A DNA stretch of 64,000 bases, taken from Odobenus rosmarus divergens (taxonomy: Eukaryota; Chordata; Mammalia; Carnivora; Odobenidae). The position numbers were made by a program, and so were the translations under genes. The DNA lies in the NCBI RefSeq assembly GCF_000321225.1, contig NW_004451517.1, forward strand, positions 62,001 to 126,000, given 5' to 3'. The notes below the pieces were generated by a model. The model ran no database searches. It worked only from the letters and a program-made list of their open reading frames with translations, and had not been told where the DNA came from. Positions 52,851-64,000 of the stretch are shown in pieces (position 1 is the stretch's first letter; every line of letters begins with the position of its first letter).

Positions 52851-53849
52851 AGGGGAATCCCTCCCCACCCCGCCCCAGCTTTGTCCTTCATGGTATTCCG
52901 TATGACTCAGCAGAGCGGACACTGATTGATGAGAGTTTGGTTGAATGTGGAATATGACTTGAACGCTACGCTCACAGACACCTTAAGACAGGTTTGGAAT
53001 CCTCGGGCATCGCCATTAGCCCTGAGAGCAAATGGCTAACGGGCTCCCCAGGCAGAGACGTTTAGCCCCAAGCTCGGCTCCTCCCCAGATGCCCCGTATG
53101 TGGAAAACTGCTCAGGACATGGGATCTGCTCTCACCCCCTGACCCCTTCCAGGTTCATGAGCCTGCCTGTCAGGGAACATCTCACTTGAAATCAATAATT
53201 ACAAAAGCAACTCCAAGTCAGCTCTTTTGGGTGCCAGCAACCAAGGTGGGAAATTATTTTTTGATTCTGTTCCTGGCTTTTGGAAATGGTTCCAGACAGT
53301 TCCATCCATAAGGATGTCAGGAAGGAGTTAGTGTCTATGCAGCAAAAGGCAGACACTTCAGCGATTGCTCGATGATCTAATGCGGAGTGAGGTTCCTCTC
53401 GCCCACCAGCATGGCACTTGAGCGCTTCTGAAATGCTAATGTTTTCAGACCCAGACTCTGTGGTTTTTCAGTATCTCACATAGCACAGTAAATTCTGATG
53501 TCAGCCGCCTATTGATTTTACAATTTCCTTGTTTCCCCTTCCCTTGCTTTCTGTCTGTGATTTTATTTATTGAAGATGCAACCTCACTAGGCACGCAAGA
53601 TCAGCCTGTTACTCAGATCGGCCCCGGGGTCCCAGTTCCCCACCCGCGGGCCACACAGGAGTCCGCCTCCCTCTCCAGACCGGCAGTGGGCATGCCTTCT
53701 CATCTGCCTTTGTCAGCGTTTGTCGGAGTTTGTCAGAACTCAACAGTGTTGAGTTCTAGAAAAGTCAGACGCTTGGGACAACCGCCGGGAAGTTCAGGGA
53801 GGGCTCAGGAAGGAGGGCGAGAATACTCTGCCCCCTACATCTGAGTCCC
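52851..53849. other. Unique sequence with candidate conserved block
   Basis: No repeat or gene. The part at 53160-53410 is compositionally complex and repeat-free and may be conserved; inferred only. Confidence 0.45.
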
Positions 53850-54025
53850 TTGCCAGGTTCCCCGTGTCACCGCGTCTGGTCCTCCCACAACCCCACCAGG
53901 GAGACTGACCATGTCCATTTCACAGAGGAAGAACCCGAGGCTCGGGGGTGATGCACCTTGCCCAGGGCTGAACAATGCCAGAATGTGCGCCCAGATCACA
54001 CTGGATCCTAGGTCGGTATTGTCAT
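53850..54025 (-). mobile_element. MIR SINE (antisense)
   Basis: Shows 'catgtccatttcacagagga' and 'tgcaccttgcccagggctga' in antisense MIR order. Confidence 0.75.
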
Positions 54026-54279
54026 CAACCGCATTATTTCGCAGCTTAAATGATTTTAGAAGTTGCCCCTTGACTGCCGATGTTGCATGGGCTTTGGAGC
54101 TGCCCGACAAATCGGCTTCGTGTCCCTTAATCTCTCTTAGACCGTTACTTCTCACTCTCTACTTCTCTCCTCAAACCTCTGCTGTTCCTCATTGCCCACC
54201 TGGTTTCAGAGCCACAGGAGGAGGATTTCTACAGCATCGCCCCCATCCCCCGCCGACCCCATCCATCCCTCCCCTCAGG

Positions 54280-54915
54280 CACCAGCTGCTGTCCATTTGC
54301 CTCTGGACCACCCACATCTCCCCCTCTGCTGGGTAATCTCTACTAGCATCAAAAATGCTGTAAATTTTTCCCAAGTTTTTAAGAAAAGTCCTCTTCTTGA
54401 CTCCCACACAGATGCCTGAGCATCAGCTCCATCAACAGCCCCAAATGGAGCTCCTGGTACCCTCAGCCCCAACCCCCGCCCCTGACTCTTGCCCATCTCA
54501 ATAAATGGAATCCCATTCTCCTCATTCCTTAGGCCAGAACCTTGCCTTAGAGTCCCCCTCGACCTTCTGCTCATCTCTCCTCTCCCCCACATCCAGGCCT
54601 TCGGCAAATCTGGTTAGCTCTGCCAACCACCTCTCACCGGGTCACCAGGCGAAGGGGTCCAAGTTGCCCAAGACCATCGTCCACTGTGCCTCTACCCTGG
54701 CCTCCGCCCCTCCTCCTCCTGTCTTCCCCAGCTGTCTTCCACACAGCTGACGGAGTCCTCCTTTCACGTATGAACTTCCCCAAGAATAAGAATCCAAGTC
54801 CTTCCAGGGTCCACGGGTCTGAACTGGCCATCTGACCCCTCACTCGGGTCCCGATAGACTCGCCCGTCATGCACAAGCAGGCTCCTCACTTGCCTGGAAC
54901 GCTGGTCCCCTCACT
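54280..54915 (+). mobile_element. L2 LINE (sense), about 630 bp
   Basis: Landmarks in L2 sense order: 'cacccacatctccccctctg', 'catctcaataaatggaatcc', 'cttaggccagaaccttgcct', 'ctcccccacatccaggcctt', 'cacacagctgacggagtcct'. Extends farther upstream into the L2 body than the other copies. Confidence 0.75.
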
Positions 54916-55344
54916 TCCTGCAGGCCGCACGTGGGATGGCCTGGGCCTGCCCCTGTCCCCCGAGAGTGTGATCTCACGGGTCTGGGATCGGCCTGGGTAT
55001 GGGGTATGAAGCTCCTGGTGGCTCAACTGTGCAGCAGAGCTGAGGACTGTGGCTCTAGCCCCTGGGTGTCTGGAAGGCAGGAACCCGTAACTCCTCTGCT
55101 CTCCCGGTTCTTACGAAGTGTCGGGAAATGGTGGCTTGCACCCAACTGATTAAAGTGGTTAAGACAGGAGGGCCCTTCTGCCAGGGACGGCCAAGCAACC
55201 AACCATCCCATGTGGTAGCCCCAAGGCTGAGTTAAGGGAGGAGGGAGTGGCTCAGGGAGGCAGGAAGCAGATGGGCTGGTGGCTTGTGCTCTTGAGTCGG
55301 GGGCCTCTCCCATTCTCTGCTTCTCCTTGGAAAAGTTGCCTTTG
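54916..55344. other. Unique sequence, no gene seen
   Basis: No recognisable repeat or coding signature. Confidence 0.4.
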
Positions 55345-55480
55345 GGCAACTACCTTAACCGTCTCATCCTTGGAACGGGCGGGACCGTAACTGTCCTCCA
55401 GCCCTGAAGGTGAAATGTGGTAACAACATCTGTTGGGTCTTCAGCACCATTCCTGACACAGAGTAGAGGCTCGAAGCCTG
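55345..55480 (+). mobile_element. MIR SINE fragment (sense)
   Basis: Shows 'aaccgtctcatccttggaac' and the 3' end 'cctgacacagagtagaggct'. Diverged. Confidence 0.6.
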
Positions 55481-55499
55481 AGCAGCACAAGGCCACAAG

Positions 55500-55690
55500 C
55501 CCCACGCGGCTGGCTGTCATGACTTTGCTCACTACCCGGCACACACAAGTGCTCAGACACAAGGCTGTGGGCTCCACGAGGGCAGGAATAAGGTCTGTCT
55601 TGGTTATCATTGTAACTCCAGCATTTAGAACATACGGCATGGGAATAGAAGGTAAGTGCTCAAAAAGGTTTCTTGGATGTTGAATGTAAA
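55500..55690 (+). mobile_element. L2 LINE 3' end (sense)
   Basis: Contains 'gtgggctccacgagggcagg', 'aataaggtctgtcttggtta' and 'tgtaactccagcatttagaa', in L2 3'-end order. Confidence 0.8.
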
Positions 55691-56989
55691 TAAACATTTA
55701 CACTGGGGGGCTTCTGGCGGCACCTAAAAGAAACAGAAAGTCACTGTCCTTCACGATTGACACCAGGGGCAGGAAGGAACTCAGGAGTGCTGGACAAGAG
55801 CCTTGCTGGACACATTAGGGAGACTTCTGCTGCGAGTGGTAGAAGATCCTGTCTTAACTGGTTTAGTAATAAGATAATTGCTTAGGCTCTCGGGCAAGAA
55901 ACCTGAAGGTGGGGCAGCTCCACGGTTGGTTGATTCAGTGGCTCAGGGACAGCACGAGACTGTGTTTCCTTCTCTGCTATCCTCTGTGTGCCGGCTTTGT
56001 CTTTGGATGCTTCCCCTCAGTGTCACAAAAAGGCTGCCACCCCTCCAAGCATCTCACACAGATACGACAATATTCCAAGGCAGGGAAGGGGCCATCTCTC
56101 CTTGTAGGTCTCTTTGTAAAGTGAGAAAACCTACGGCAGGAGCCCCACCATGTCTTCTCATATCCCGTTGTCCAGAACTGACTTGCATGCCTGTTCCCCA
56201 ACCATGAGTCACCTGGACTGGTCAGCACTCATCCCCGAGTAGCAGATCAGGTTGGCCTCCTGAACGGAGAAGAGAAAGTCAGCAAAGAACCATCAACATC
56301 AGTCACCTGTACCCCAAGAATTAAACCGTGAAGGACACGGTTTAAGAGGAAGGCAGTTGAGTCCCAGGCAAGCATCTCGAGGCAGGTGCTCCAGCCCAGA
56401 GGGGCTGATTCCTCATCAGATCAGTGGCTTCTCACAAGAGTTCTTGGGGAAGTCCACTCCCGGTGGACAGGAGCAGAGATGATGAAGGCAGATGCCTGGG
56501 TCGAAGAGCATGTTTCCCTGGATATGACCTCTTTTCAAAACCAGGTATCAGTGCTCCATTCAAGCAAGGCTGGGGAAGCGATGAGAGATCCAGACTGGGG
56601 TCACCAACATGGTCTGGAGCACCCTCCCATTGCACTGGCCTGGCCAGGACCCTGGAATGCTCTGGAGCGTGCCAGGCTCCCCCCAGGGAGAGCCACACTC
56701 ACAGGCTGGCTGGACCCTGGCTTCTGGACACCCTGATGGGCAAGACATACCAAGAAAAACCACCTCCCTTTGAAATACGTTAGTAAGCACCACGCTCCCC
56801 TCCCTGATGCCCTGTGGGGCTGCTGTGTTTCCATCTGCGGAGCGGAGCCGTTCTGACCTCCCCTGGCAGGTTCTGCTTCATTAACTCACCATACCTGCTG
56901 CAGACCGTGCATGACGGGAGAAACTGTTCCTTTCCTGGGTGCCCCCCCCGCCCCCGGGGGCCCTGGGTGGGGAGGCTGCCAAGATGTGG
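55691..56989. other. Unique sequence, no gene seen
   Basis: No clear repeat. Frames up to 119 codons overlap on both strands without motif. Confidence 0.45.
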
Positions 56990-57120
56990 AGGTGGTTAGT
57001 AAACTTGAGAGGGGTTCTTTGCCTTTTGAGACTGTTTCCTCATCTGTAAAATAGGGGTGTTAATAATAGAACATAGAGTACAATTTCAAGAAGTGACAGT
57101 TAATACAATTACTATGATTA
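56990..57120 (+). mobile_element. MIR SINE fragment (sense)
   Basis: Shows 'gactgtttcctcatctgtaa' and 'aataggggtgttaataatag' in sense MIR order. Confidence 0.75.
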
Positions 57121-58329
57121 GTCTAATTACACAGTGTGATATATGTACCTCGGGCTGACTCCTGGTGAGCCCACACTTTGATCCTGCTAGACACAGTTGG
57201 GCTTGCAAACAGTTTTCTTTTGAGTGAACTAATTCCTAGAGGGGGACACTGCCAATGCTGAGGACGTGTTTTAGGCTGAGGGGAGACAAAGCCTCAGACT
57301 TGTGTCTTTAGAGGAACTTTCTCCTAGGGTCCTGAGAAACCCTCGGGACGAGGCCTCCCAGAAGAAGAGTCTAGAAGGAACGGAGGGGGAGGCACGTGAC
57401 TGCGTTGGCTGGGGCTTCTCTAAGTGCCCAGACCCTGTCCAAATCTACAAGGTTTGGAGATGCAGGGGCTCAGGTGTCCCAGCTCCCAAGGGGAGAAAAA
57501 GAGGTCATTCCCTGCCTCCCATGCATTCTGGTTTGTCTGATTGTGGAAGCAGAAAGAATCCATTGTATTTCCGTCCTGACTTCCATCTGAATGGAAGTCT
57601 CCCGTGGACCACCAGCGGTTATGATATGAGATAGTCTCGCTATCATTCCCATTCCTCAGGTAAGGAGATGGGAGCCTGTAGCACACACTGGAGGTGCTCT
57701 GCTCCAGTCCCTCTGTGCCCCCAGCCCAGCTCTGCCTGCCCCTATGCTCTCAGAGACCTGCTGGAGTCTGGCAGGATGGAGCCCCAGAGCCCGGGGTTTT
57801 CGTGGCTCAGCCTCCAGGATGACTGTCCCCAGGGACTGATGGATGCAGGGGTTGAAAGCCCAGTTCCCTTGGCTGGAGTGAGGACACACCGAGGGGCAGC
57901 TTCTACTCCAGACCTGCTGGTGGGATCGGGCAAGGTTGGGACTACATGTGAGGTCACACGTCCCAGAGTCCTTCCTTAATAAATCACTTGCACGCAGATC
58001 TCAGGATCTGCTTGGGAGCCTGCCTGACCTTAGAGGCAGGAAGAGGCTGGGTCACTGGCCCACGACCCTGCAGGGAGCACAGTGGGTCTGAACGGTGTCG
58101 GTTCAGTGCCAAAGCTCCCTCTTGGTGCTCCTGCACATGGCCTAGCCAGTGGCCATCTGCATCGCAGCAGGACCTGAGGTTCCAAGGAGGGCAAGCCAGA
58201 CAGAGCCCACCAGCCCAGGAGACTGTGACCCCTAGGTGAGGAGCGCCCTCCTCCCCAGCGACTATTTCAGGGAGACCTCACTTTATTTGTGGGCATACTC
58301 ATATGGTGCATGTCCCCTGGGCTTGATGA
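57121..58329. other. Unique sequence, no gene seen
   Basis: No recognisable repeat or coding signature. Confidence 0.45.
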
Positions 58330-58440
58330 AGGAGCACCCGACTAGGAGTCCAAAGGTAGAGTTCCAGTCCTGGCTTCCCCACCTGTAGGGTGTGTGACCC
58401 TAATCACACCTTCATCTTTGCAGAGTGCTTCTTCAAGGGC
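58330..58440 (+). mobile_element. MIR SINE fragment (sense)
   Basis: Shows 'actaggagtccaaaggtaga', 'gttccagtcctggcttcccc' and 'gtagggtgtgtgaccctaat' in sense MIR order. Confidence 0.65.
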
Positions 58441-58799
58441 ACGGAGGTATAAACACACCAGCCTCCGGTTAAGGTAGGAGCTTGTACAAGGGTAGGTGTG
58501 AGGGGGACACACTGATGAGGTCCGCCCAGCTCATTCTGCACTAGCTTTGGTGTGTAGGCACCAAGCACCTGACCACCAAATGTGTTCTGACTCTCTGTTT
58601 TCCTGGACTCACTTCCCCTCCGCTGGGCGCCCAGAGTACCTGTGCCATTGTACGCTTCTTGGATTTGCGTGTGCCAAGGTCAAACCCAAGTCAGCAAGCA
58701 TCCGTTCCCAAGCAGGACCCAGAAGACAGGACCTGTCTGTGACAACTTAGACTATGTCGCTGCAAGTGGGGGACTCACTCCCCAGAAACCACATTAACA
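58441..58799. other. Unique sequence, no gene seen
   Basis: No recognisable repeat or coding signature. Confidence 0.4.
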
Positions 58800-58905
58800 T
58801 TTGACAGCCACTGAATTTTCATGGCAAACCTCTGAAGTGGGTACGACTGTCCTCCCACTTGTCAGGTGAGAAAACTAAGGCTCAATCATGACAGATCTAG
58901 AGGGA
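58800..58905 (-). mobile_element. MIR fragment (antisense)
   Basis: Shows 'catggcaaacctctgaagtg' and 'caggtgagaaaactaaggct' in antisense MIR order. Confidence 0.65.
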
Positions 58906-59574
58906 GAAAGAGAGGTTTGAAGGCAGGAAGAGAGGGAGCACAGGCACCTGTGTGAGATGCAGAAACGATTGTTTACGTTTAGAATACAGAGTCAAGCAAT
59001 GACTTGGAGTTTGTTGTTGTGTGTGTATGTGTGTGCGTGTGTGTGTTTCTTTGTGTTGGCTTATCTCCTTCTAGAAAATCACAGAAATAAATACATCCTG
59101 GTAATAGAATAAAGCCAGAACCGAGCCACCTTTCCTTCTTGCCACTGCAGGCAGGCATGCAGGATGGGGGATTACTGTGTCAGAAAGCTGGCTGCAGGAG
59201 AGAAGTGTGGCCTCCCACAGTCAATTAATGGCAATAATTACACACTGTAAACAGTCTCGGATATAATTAAGGCTGGGGGCCCAGGGCTGGGCGTGCACCC
59301 TGTTGAGACTGGCATCATCAGACATGGGGGCTGGAGTCTCAGCTCCTTCTGGGAAACATCAAAGCACTGGTCTAGCCCTTGGGGGTGGGCTGCAGCCTCC
59401 TCCCCGCCTCCTCCACTGCTCATTCTCCCAGGACAGAGCCCATCTTCTGAGGGGAGCCGTGTTCTGGCCAGTTGCCTGGCGCTGATGCCCAGAAACAAAG
59501 ACCCTAGTGACCCCCCGGGCCCCCCGAGAGAGAGCCTCACCTAAGCAGGGAGGGGGTGGCTGCTCCTCAGACAC
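58906..59574. other. Unique sequence with TG tract and AATTA-rich block
   Basis: TG-rich at 59018-59047. The part at 59215-59275 carries clustered TAATTA-like words without repetition. No gene seen. Confidence 0.45.
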
Positions 59575-60530
59575 CAGAAACTCACTGGGTCTGAAAGTGA
59601 GCTCACTCTCCCTCTTTTCTCTCCCACCATGCTGCTTCACCCACAGCTCCAAAACCCACTTCAGGGCTCAAACCCCGAACCTGGGGGTCCACCTTGAAGC
59701 CTCCGTCTTATCTCTGACACCCGGTCCATTCATTCATGTGTCCTTTATTTCCACAAATATTAATAGGGAGGCTCCCATGACCAGACTCTGTGTCATCACC
59801 AAGGACAGTCAGTTTTACCTCCTGAATGTGCTCCATTCCCACTCCACCTGCCTGGAATAAGTCCCCGTTGCGTCTTACCTGGACAACTGTTGCCAACCCC
59901 TCCCCAGTCTCCTGGCTTCCTCCCTGAGCCCTCAGGATGAGCTTAGAGGACCCAAGTCTGGCCAGGTCCCTCTCTGCTTAAAATTTCCCAAGAGCTTACT
60001 ATTGTCCCTGCGATGGGACAAAATCCTTAGCAAGTTGCAGGATCGGGCCCCAGACATGTCCAGTCCACCTTCTTCCCTTCTTGCACTCCGGTGCTCCAGC
60101 CACCTGGTTTCCTCTCTGTCTTCCTGCTTCTGAGCATCTGCCCGGGCTCCTTCCTTTGCTGGGAATGCCCCTCTCTCCTCGCCTTCCCTCCCCTAGAAAA
60201 GTCCAACTGGTCCTTTTTATGTCCATTTTATGTCCACAGCCTTTCTTCAAAGGAAACTCTTCCAACCCTCCTGCCTGGGTAGAGCCCCCCAGTACATGTT
60301 TCAAAGATTCCATGATGTCACCTTTTGATAGTTAAATATTTTTGTAATTGTGTGTTTAATGTCTTCCCCTCCTGACAATTGTTTGTAAATTCCATGATAG
60401 CAGGGTCCTGTCTGGCTTGTTTGTTGCATCTTCAGCACCTGGGACAGTGCCTTGCACATAGTAGGTCTTCCCTTTATGGAACAAATGGGTGAATAAGTAA
60501 ATGCGTGTGTGAATAAATGGCTTTTATTTT
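59575..60530 (+). mobile_element. L2 LINE (sense), about 950 bp including the 3' end
   Basis: The longest L2 piece here: 'cacccacagctccaaaaccc', 'cttacctggacaactgttgc', 'ctccttcctttgctgggaat', 'gatagcagggtcctgtctgg', 'cagtgccttgcacatagtag', 'gaataagtaaatgcgtgtgt' in order. A short stretch at about 59727-59800 reads as antisense L2 ('cattcattcatgtgtccttt'), suggesting a second L2 scrap inside. Confidence 0.85.
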
Positions 60531-60669
60531 CCCCTGGGACATATAGAGGCAACACGTTGCATTTTCTACTTTCTCTTTCTTTGATCTGCCTGGAGCATTC
60601 TATTTATCTTTGGTTTGATTCTTGTCATTTGTAATTTCAAGCCTCGAAGTTTCCAGGTACTGTCAGGTT
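60531..60669. other. Unique AT-richer sequence
   Basis: No recognisable repeat. Confidence 0.4.
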
Positions 60670-61118
60670 TAGGGTGGTAGTGGTTAAAGATGGTTACAAA
60701 TTATCTGACTTTTCTTTCATGGTGGGTTAAGTCCATGTTGCCTCCACCTGAATCTGGGCTGGTCTGTGACCGGCTTGACCACTTGGGTAGGGTAAAAAAG
60801 GATGCTCTGCCAGCTTATAAGAGGACAACCAGCTCCCACCTCCTTCCTTGTGGAGCCCTGAGCCACTATGTAAGGAGTCTGACTACTGTGAGGCCACCAT
60901 GCTATGAAGAAGCCCAAGCCTCTTGAGAGAGCAAAGGAGAGATGTTGGGCCAGCTCCCAGCCATTTGAGTCATCCCAGCCCAGGTCCTAAACACGTGCAT
61001 CCCCGCTGAGCCTTGTCTACCTGACCCACAGAATGCTGGCCCACAATACTAAGTTGCCATTTGAAGCCATGATGCTTGGGATCATTTGTTATGCAGCACC
61101 AGACAACTGGGACAGGGG
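60670..61118 (+). mobile_element. MLT1-type LTR (ERVL-MaLR), near full length
   Basis: Starts near 'gtggttaaagatggttacaa' and ends 'catttgttatgcagcaccag' then 'acaactgggacag'; the wording 'ggctggtctgtgaccggctt' is typical of MLT1-group LTRs. Solitary LTR, about 450 bp. Confidence 0.65.
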
Positions 61119-62389
61119 CTCCTCAGCTTTGACAGAGAAGACAATTCTTTCAGATATTTAAATAATGCTATGCCTGCCCCCACTCATCACATTTGCAAAT
61201 CCTCCCACGAGAGAGCTTGCTCTTCTAAAGCACTCCTCTAAGTAAAAACAAACAGATAAACAGCATATCCGTGGGTTTCTGACTTATGGGACAGGAACAT
61301 TCTTTTGGTTTTGTGTTTTGGAGGGCCTTTCCTTGTGGTCTTTAATTTTTCCAAAACAGACTCTCAGCTGGTTCTCATTATCCATGTGACTGCTGGAAAA
61401 TTCTAATCCCTAATGCAAGACCTATATTTTTAAGAACAGCAATCAAGAAAACTATGTTCAGGAGGAATGGAGCATTCTGGATTGTGTTGGGGGTGGTGTG
61501 GGGAGAAGGCTCTGAGACCAGAAAGCCTACCATTTCTTTCCAGCACCTGGGCCCAGCCTGGAGCTCACCTTCCATGGGAGGATGCTGGAGGTGAGATCAG
61601 ATGGGGATGGATGTGGAATTATTTTTAGAGTTGAAGGCTTTGTCTTTTCTGCCAAAGTGGAGGACCCCCATTCTGGTCATCTATTGCCATGATGTGTCTC
61701 TTGGCCGAACAGAAGCGGTTCCCCCTCTGCAGCTGGGCTGTGAGGGTCTCGTCTGCAGGTGGAAAGACACCAGGGACTTGGGGCCCACAGCTCCTTCCAT
61801 GGAGAGGCATCACAGGTATACGGGCCAACTGCACAGTCTTGGCATCTAATACTTGCCGACAGCTTCCACGGGGCTCCTGTTGACACCTTTCTCAGAATGA
61901 GTCCCTAGGAGAACATCTTTAGGCAGCTTCATGGATGGGTAGGCAGGAACATGTTGGGCATCAGGCAGATATCACCCGGAGGAGGCGGCGGCACTCCATC
62001 TCCCTCATGGCAGAACGGTTGTTTCCTTCAGGGGAGAGCAGTCAGCTGCTGGGTCAGTGAAAATAGTCAAGAGTGGGAGAGGAACTTTAGAGAGGAGGCG
62101 AGAGAGGTGAACCCTAAAATACTAGGGTGAGGGAAAAACTGGCTTTTCAGGAGAGAGCAGAGGTGGGAGAGTGTGTGCTTGGGTCCCCAGAAGGGACCAG
62201 GCTGAGCCCTCCTAGGGTGGAGAAGGAGAGGAGAGAACCATGGTCAGGGTGGTCTGGGAGGGTCCCAGGGGAAGATGGGTGACCACTGGGTCAAGCAGGA
62301 CATAAGGGCTTGAGGTGCTTAGAGGTGCCAGGGGGTTGACCTGCTGGCATGTGAATGTTCCAGACCCTTTGGTTTTATATACTGCTGCC
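61119..62389. other. Unique sequence, no gene seen
   Basis: No recognisable repeat or coding signature. Confidence 0.45.
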
Positions 62390-62585
62390 TACCCAGCAGC
62401 TCAGGCCATCTTGTCTTCCCGCTCTGCTTCAAACCCTGTAAAAGCTTCCAGTGCTCCCGAGAGAGAGAGGAGAGAGAGAGAGAGACTGCCTTCACTGTAA
62501 TCCACGCTGCTCTGCCCCAGGCCCAGAGTGGGCTCTGGCTTCTCCAACTCAGAGAGCCCTTCTCTGATCCCTCCCTCACATCATA
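62390..62585 (+). mobile_element. Possible L2 fragment (sense), interrupted by a GA repeat
   Basis: The text 'gagagcccttctctgatccc' and 'ttcaaaccctgtaaaagctt' resembles L2. A (GA)n tract at 62459-62486 lies inside. Weak. Confidence 0.4.
62459..62486 (+). repeat. (GA)n microsatellite
   Basis: About 13 GA units with one GG interruption. Confidence 0.9.
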
Positions 62586-62599
62586 TGCAAAAAGCAATT

Positions 62600-63690
62600 C
62601 TAAGAGTGTTTATAAATCTAAATGTAAAGTCAAAAGTACGAGGCTTCGAGACGGAAACATAGGAAGTGATCTTTATGCCTTGGAGTAGGCAAAGAATTCT
62701 CAAGCAGGACATAAAAAGCATTGGCCAAAGAGGAAAGACTGCTAAACTCCTTTAAAATAAAATTAAAATTAAGAACATCTATCCCGCAAGAGAAACCAAA
62801 TAAGAGAGTAACCAGCAGGCCACAGGGTAGGACGGAATATCCACAACACAGATATTCAGCAAGGGACTCAGGTATTCGGAATATATAAAGAACTCCTGCA
62901 AACCAGCAAGAAAAAGATAACCCACAAGAAAGAGGATACTCCACAAAAAGGGAACATTCCAGCTGCCAGTCAACACATCAGAAGGGATTCACCTCATTAC
63001 TCATTAGGATAATGCAAAATAAAGGCAGAGTAACATACTACACACACCCACCAGAATTACTAAAATTTAAAACTCAGGCAACACCAGATGTGGGCTAAAA
63101 TGTGGAGTCACTGCTTGCTGGTGTGAGTGCAAACCAGATTTGACTTTAACAAATGCTTTGGCAGTATCTGGTAAAACTGAACATATTTCTACCTTAGGGT
63201 CCATCAGTTCCAATCCTGGGTGGAGACCCAACGGATAGATGTACATATGTGCACAAAAGCCACACGCAAGAACTTCGGGGCGACACTATTCACCACAGCC
63301 CCGCACTGGAAACAGCGCAGTGTGCGCCCCATAGAAAGGGTGCATCACAGTGTCCTTTGTACAGTGGAGTAGTGCTCATGCCCAGCAACACGGAAGAATC
63401 TCGTACACTTGGGAGTTTTGTGAAAGAAATCAGACAGCCTAGTGCACATACAGTATGACTCCCTCTACGTTCAGTTCAAGAAGAGACAAGACGCATCCTT
63501 GGGGACAGATGTGGGGGGGAGACCGGGATGGGGCGGGGGGCATCTTGGGCTGGAAAGGGTCTTCCTATGGAGGGTGATCACACGGTGTGGTCACTTTGTG
63601 AAGATTCACGGAGCCAAACGCTTGCTTCTGGTTTGTGCGCTTTTCCAAATGTGAGTTCTACCTCAATCTAAATTTACCTAAAAAAATAAC
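62600..63690 (+). mobile_element. Old L1M 3' end (sense), about 1.1 kb
   Basis: Landmarks in sense order: 'gaactcctgcaaaccagcaa', 'cattactcattaggataatg', 'tgctttggcagtatctggta', 'agtatgactccctctacgtt', 'gtcactttgtgaagattcac', then an A-rich end near 63680. Covers the ORF2 end and 3' UTR; riddled with stops, so not functional. Confidence 0.9.
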
Positions 63691-63789
63691 TAAAGAGAAA
63701 GAAAGCAGACCTAGTCTTCAGCCACTCACTCTCCTGAGAACCCATTTTATTTTCCCCAGGTACTTATGAGAGGGAGTCACAAACACATT

Positions 63790-63970
63790 TTGGGGCTCAA
63801 TTTTGTGAGTTCAAAGACACTGTGTGACTTTGGGCGAGTTACTTAGAGTATCTGTGTCTTCGTTTCCTCATCTGTTAAATGACCATGATGGTCAGATGGT
63901 ACTTGCCTCATGGGTGGTTGTGAGGCTTGACCGAGTTAATGTGTTGAAAGACAGGCAGCGTGAACTTGCA
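63790..63970 (+). mobile_element. MIR SINE (sense)
   Basis: Shows 'cactgtgtgactttgggcga', 'gtttcctcatctgttaaatg' and 'ggtggttgtgaggcttgacc' in sense MIR order. Confidence 0.88.
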
Positions 63971-64000
63971 CCGGGACTCACGCACAGATTTCTATGGGCA

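Noticed and set aside
62630..62976. Antisense hydrophobic frames suggesting a membrane protein
   Set aside because: They are the wrong strand of an old L1M 3' end.

Overview
The window is a stretch of carnivoran nuclear DNA in which I find no protein-coding gene and no functional RNA gene. The lineage is read from the repeats. Ten tRNA-Lys-derived SINEC copies are present, and most have the head 'ctgggtggctcag' plus the 'ggtcatgatcccagggtcct' block typical of bears, seals and mustelids rather than dogs or cats. A 5'-truncated young carnivore L1 with a perfect target-site duplication is also present. Ancient mammal-wide repeats (about 28 MIR, about 16 L2 pieces, MER5, MER20, a 193-bp MER53-like palindrome, MLT1 LTRs) make up much of the rest. 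The sequence is moderately GC-rich and gene-desert-like (intergenic or deep intron).

Layout. 1-6.5 kb: unique DNA with MIR/L2 relics, one SINE and a TG tract. 6.5-7.1 kb: an A/C-rich minisatellite with an exact 54-bp period. 7.1-9 kb: a SINE cluster including one SINE inserted into the tail of another. 9-16.6 kb: MIR/MER relics, a complete 193-bp palindromic MITE and AT-rich unique blocks. 16.6-18.4 kb: a 44-bp perfect inverted repeat 1.24 kb apart, one arm ending in a hairpin. 18.4-28 kb: three young SINEs, MER20 copies, antisense L2, GC-rich unique DNA. 28-42 kb: LTRs (MLT1 and one unresolved LTR with TATA box and poly(A) signal), L2, MIR, an L1M split by an LTR piece. 42-46.5 kb: tandem repeats, a SINE inside an L2, and a 989-bp assembly gap bounded by a GAAA microsatellite and a truncated SINE, then an 820-bp antisense L1M. 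48.6-50 kb: MER5, a Charlie-type hAT element and the young L1 containing a (TA)22 tract. 50-64 kb: a GGA tract, L2 pieces (one about 950 bp), another MLT1-like LTR and a sense L1M 3' end.

Nothing in the window forms an operon, pathway or obvious gene structure. The open reading frames are short, start and stop at random relative to any splice-like signals, and many of the longest cross recognisable repeats or the gap. The most notable items are the 54-bp minisatellite with a 108-bp dimer duplication, the unexplained 44-bp inverted repeat, the nested SINEs, and several repeat-free AT-rich blocks that look like conserved non-coding elements. Repeat family names come from recognising consensus motifs by eye; boundaries are approximate unless a target-site duplication is stated.
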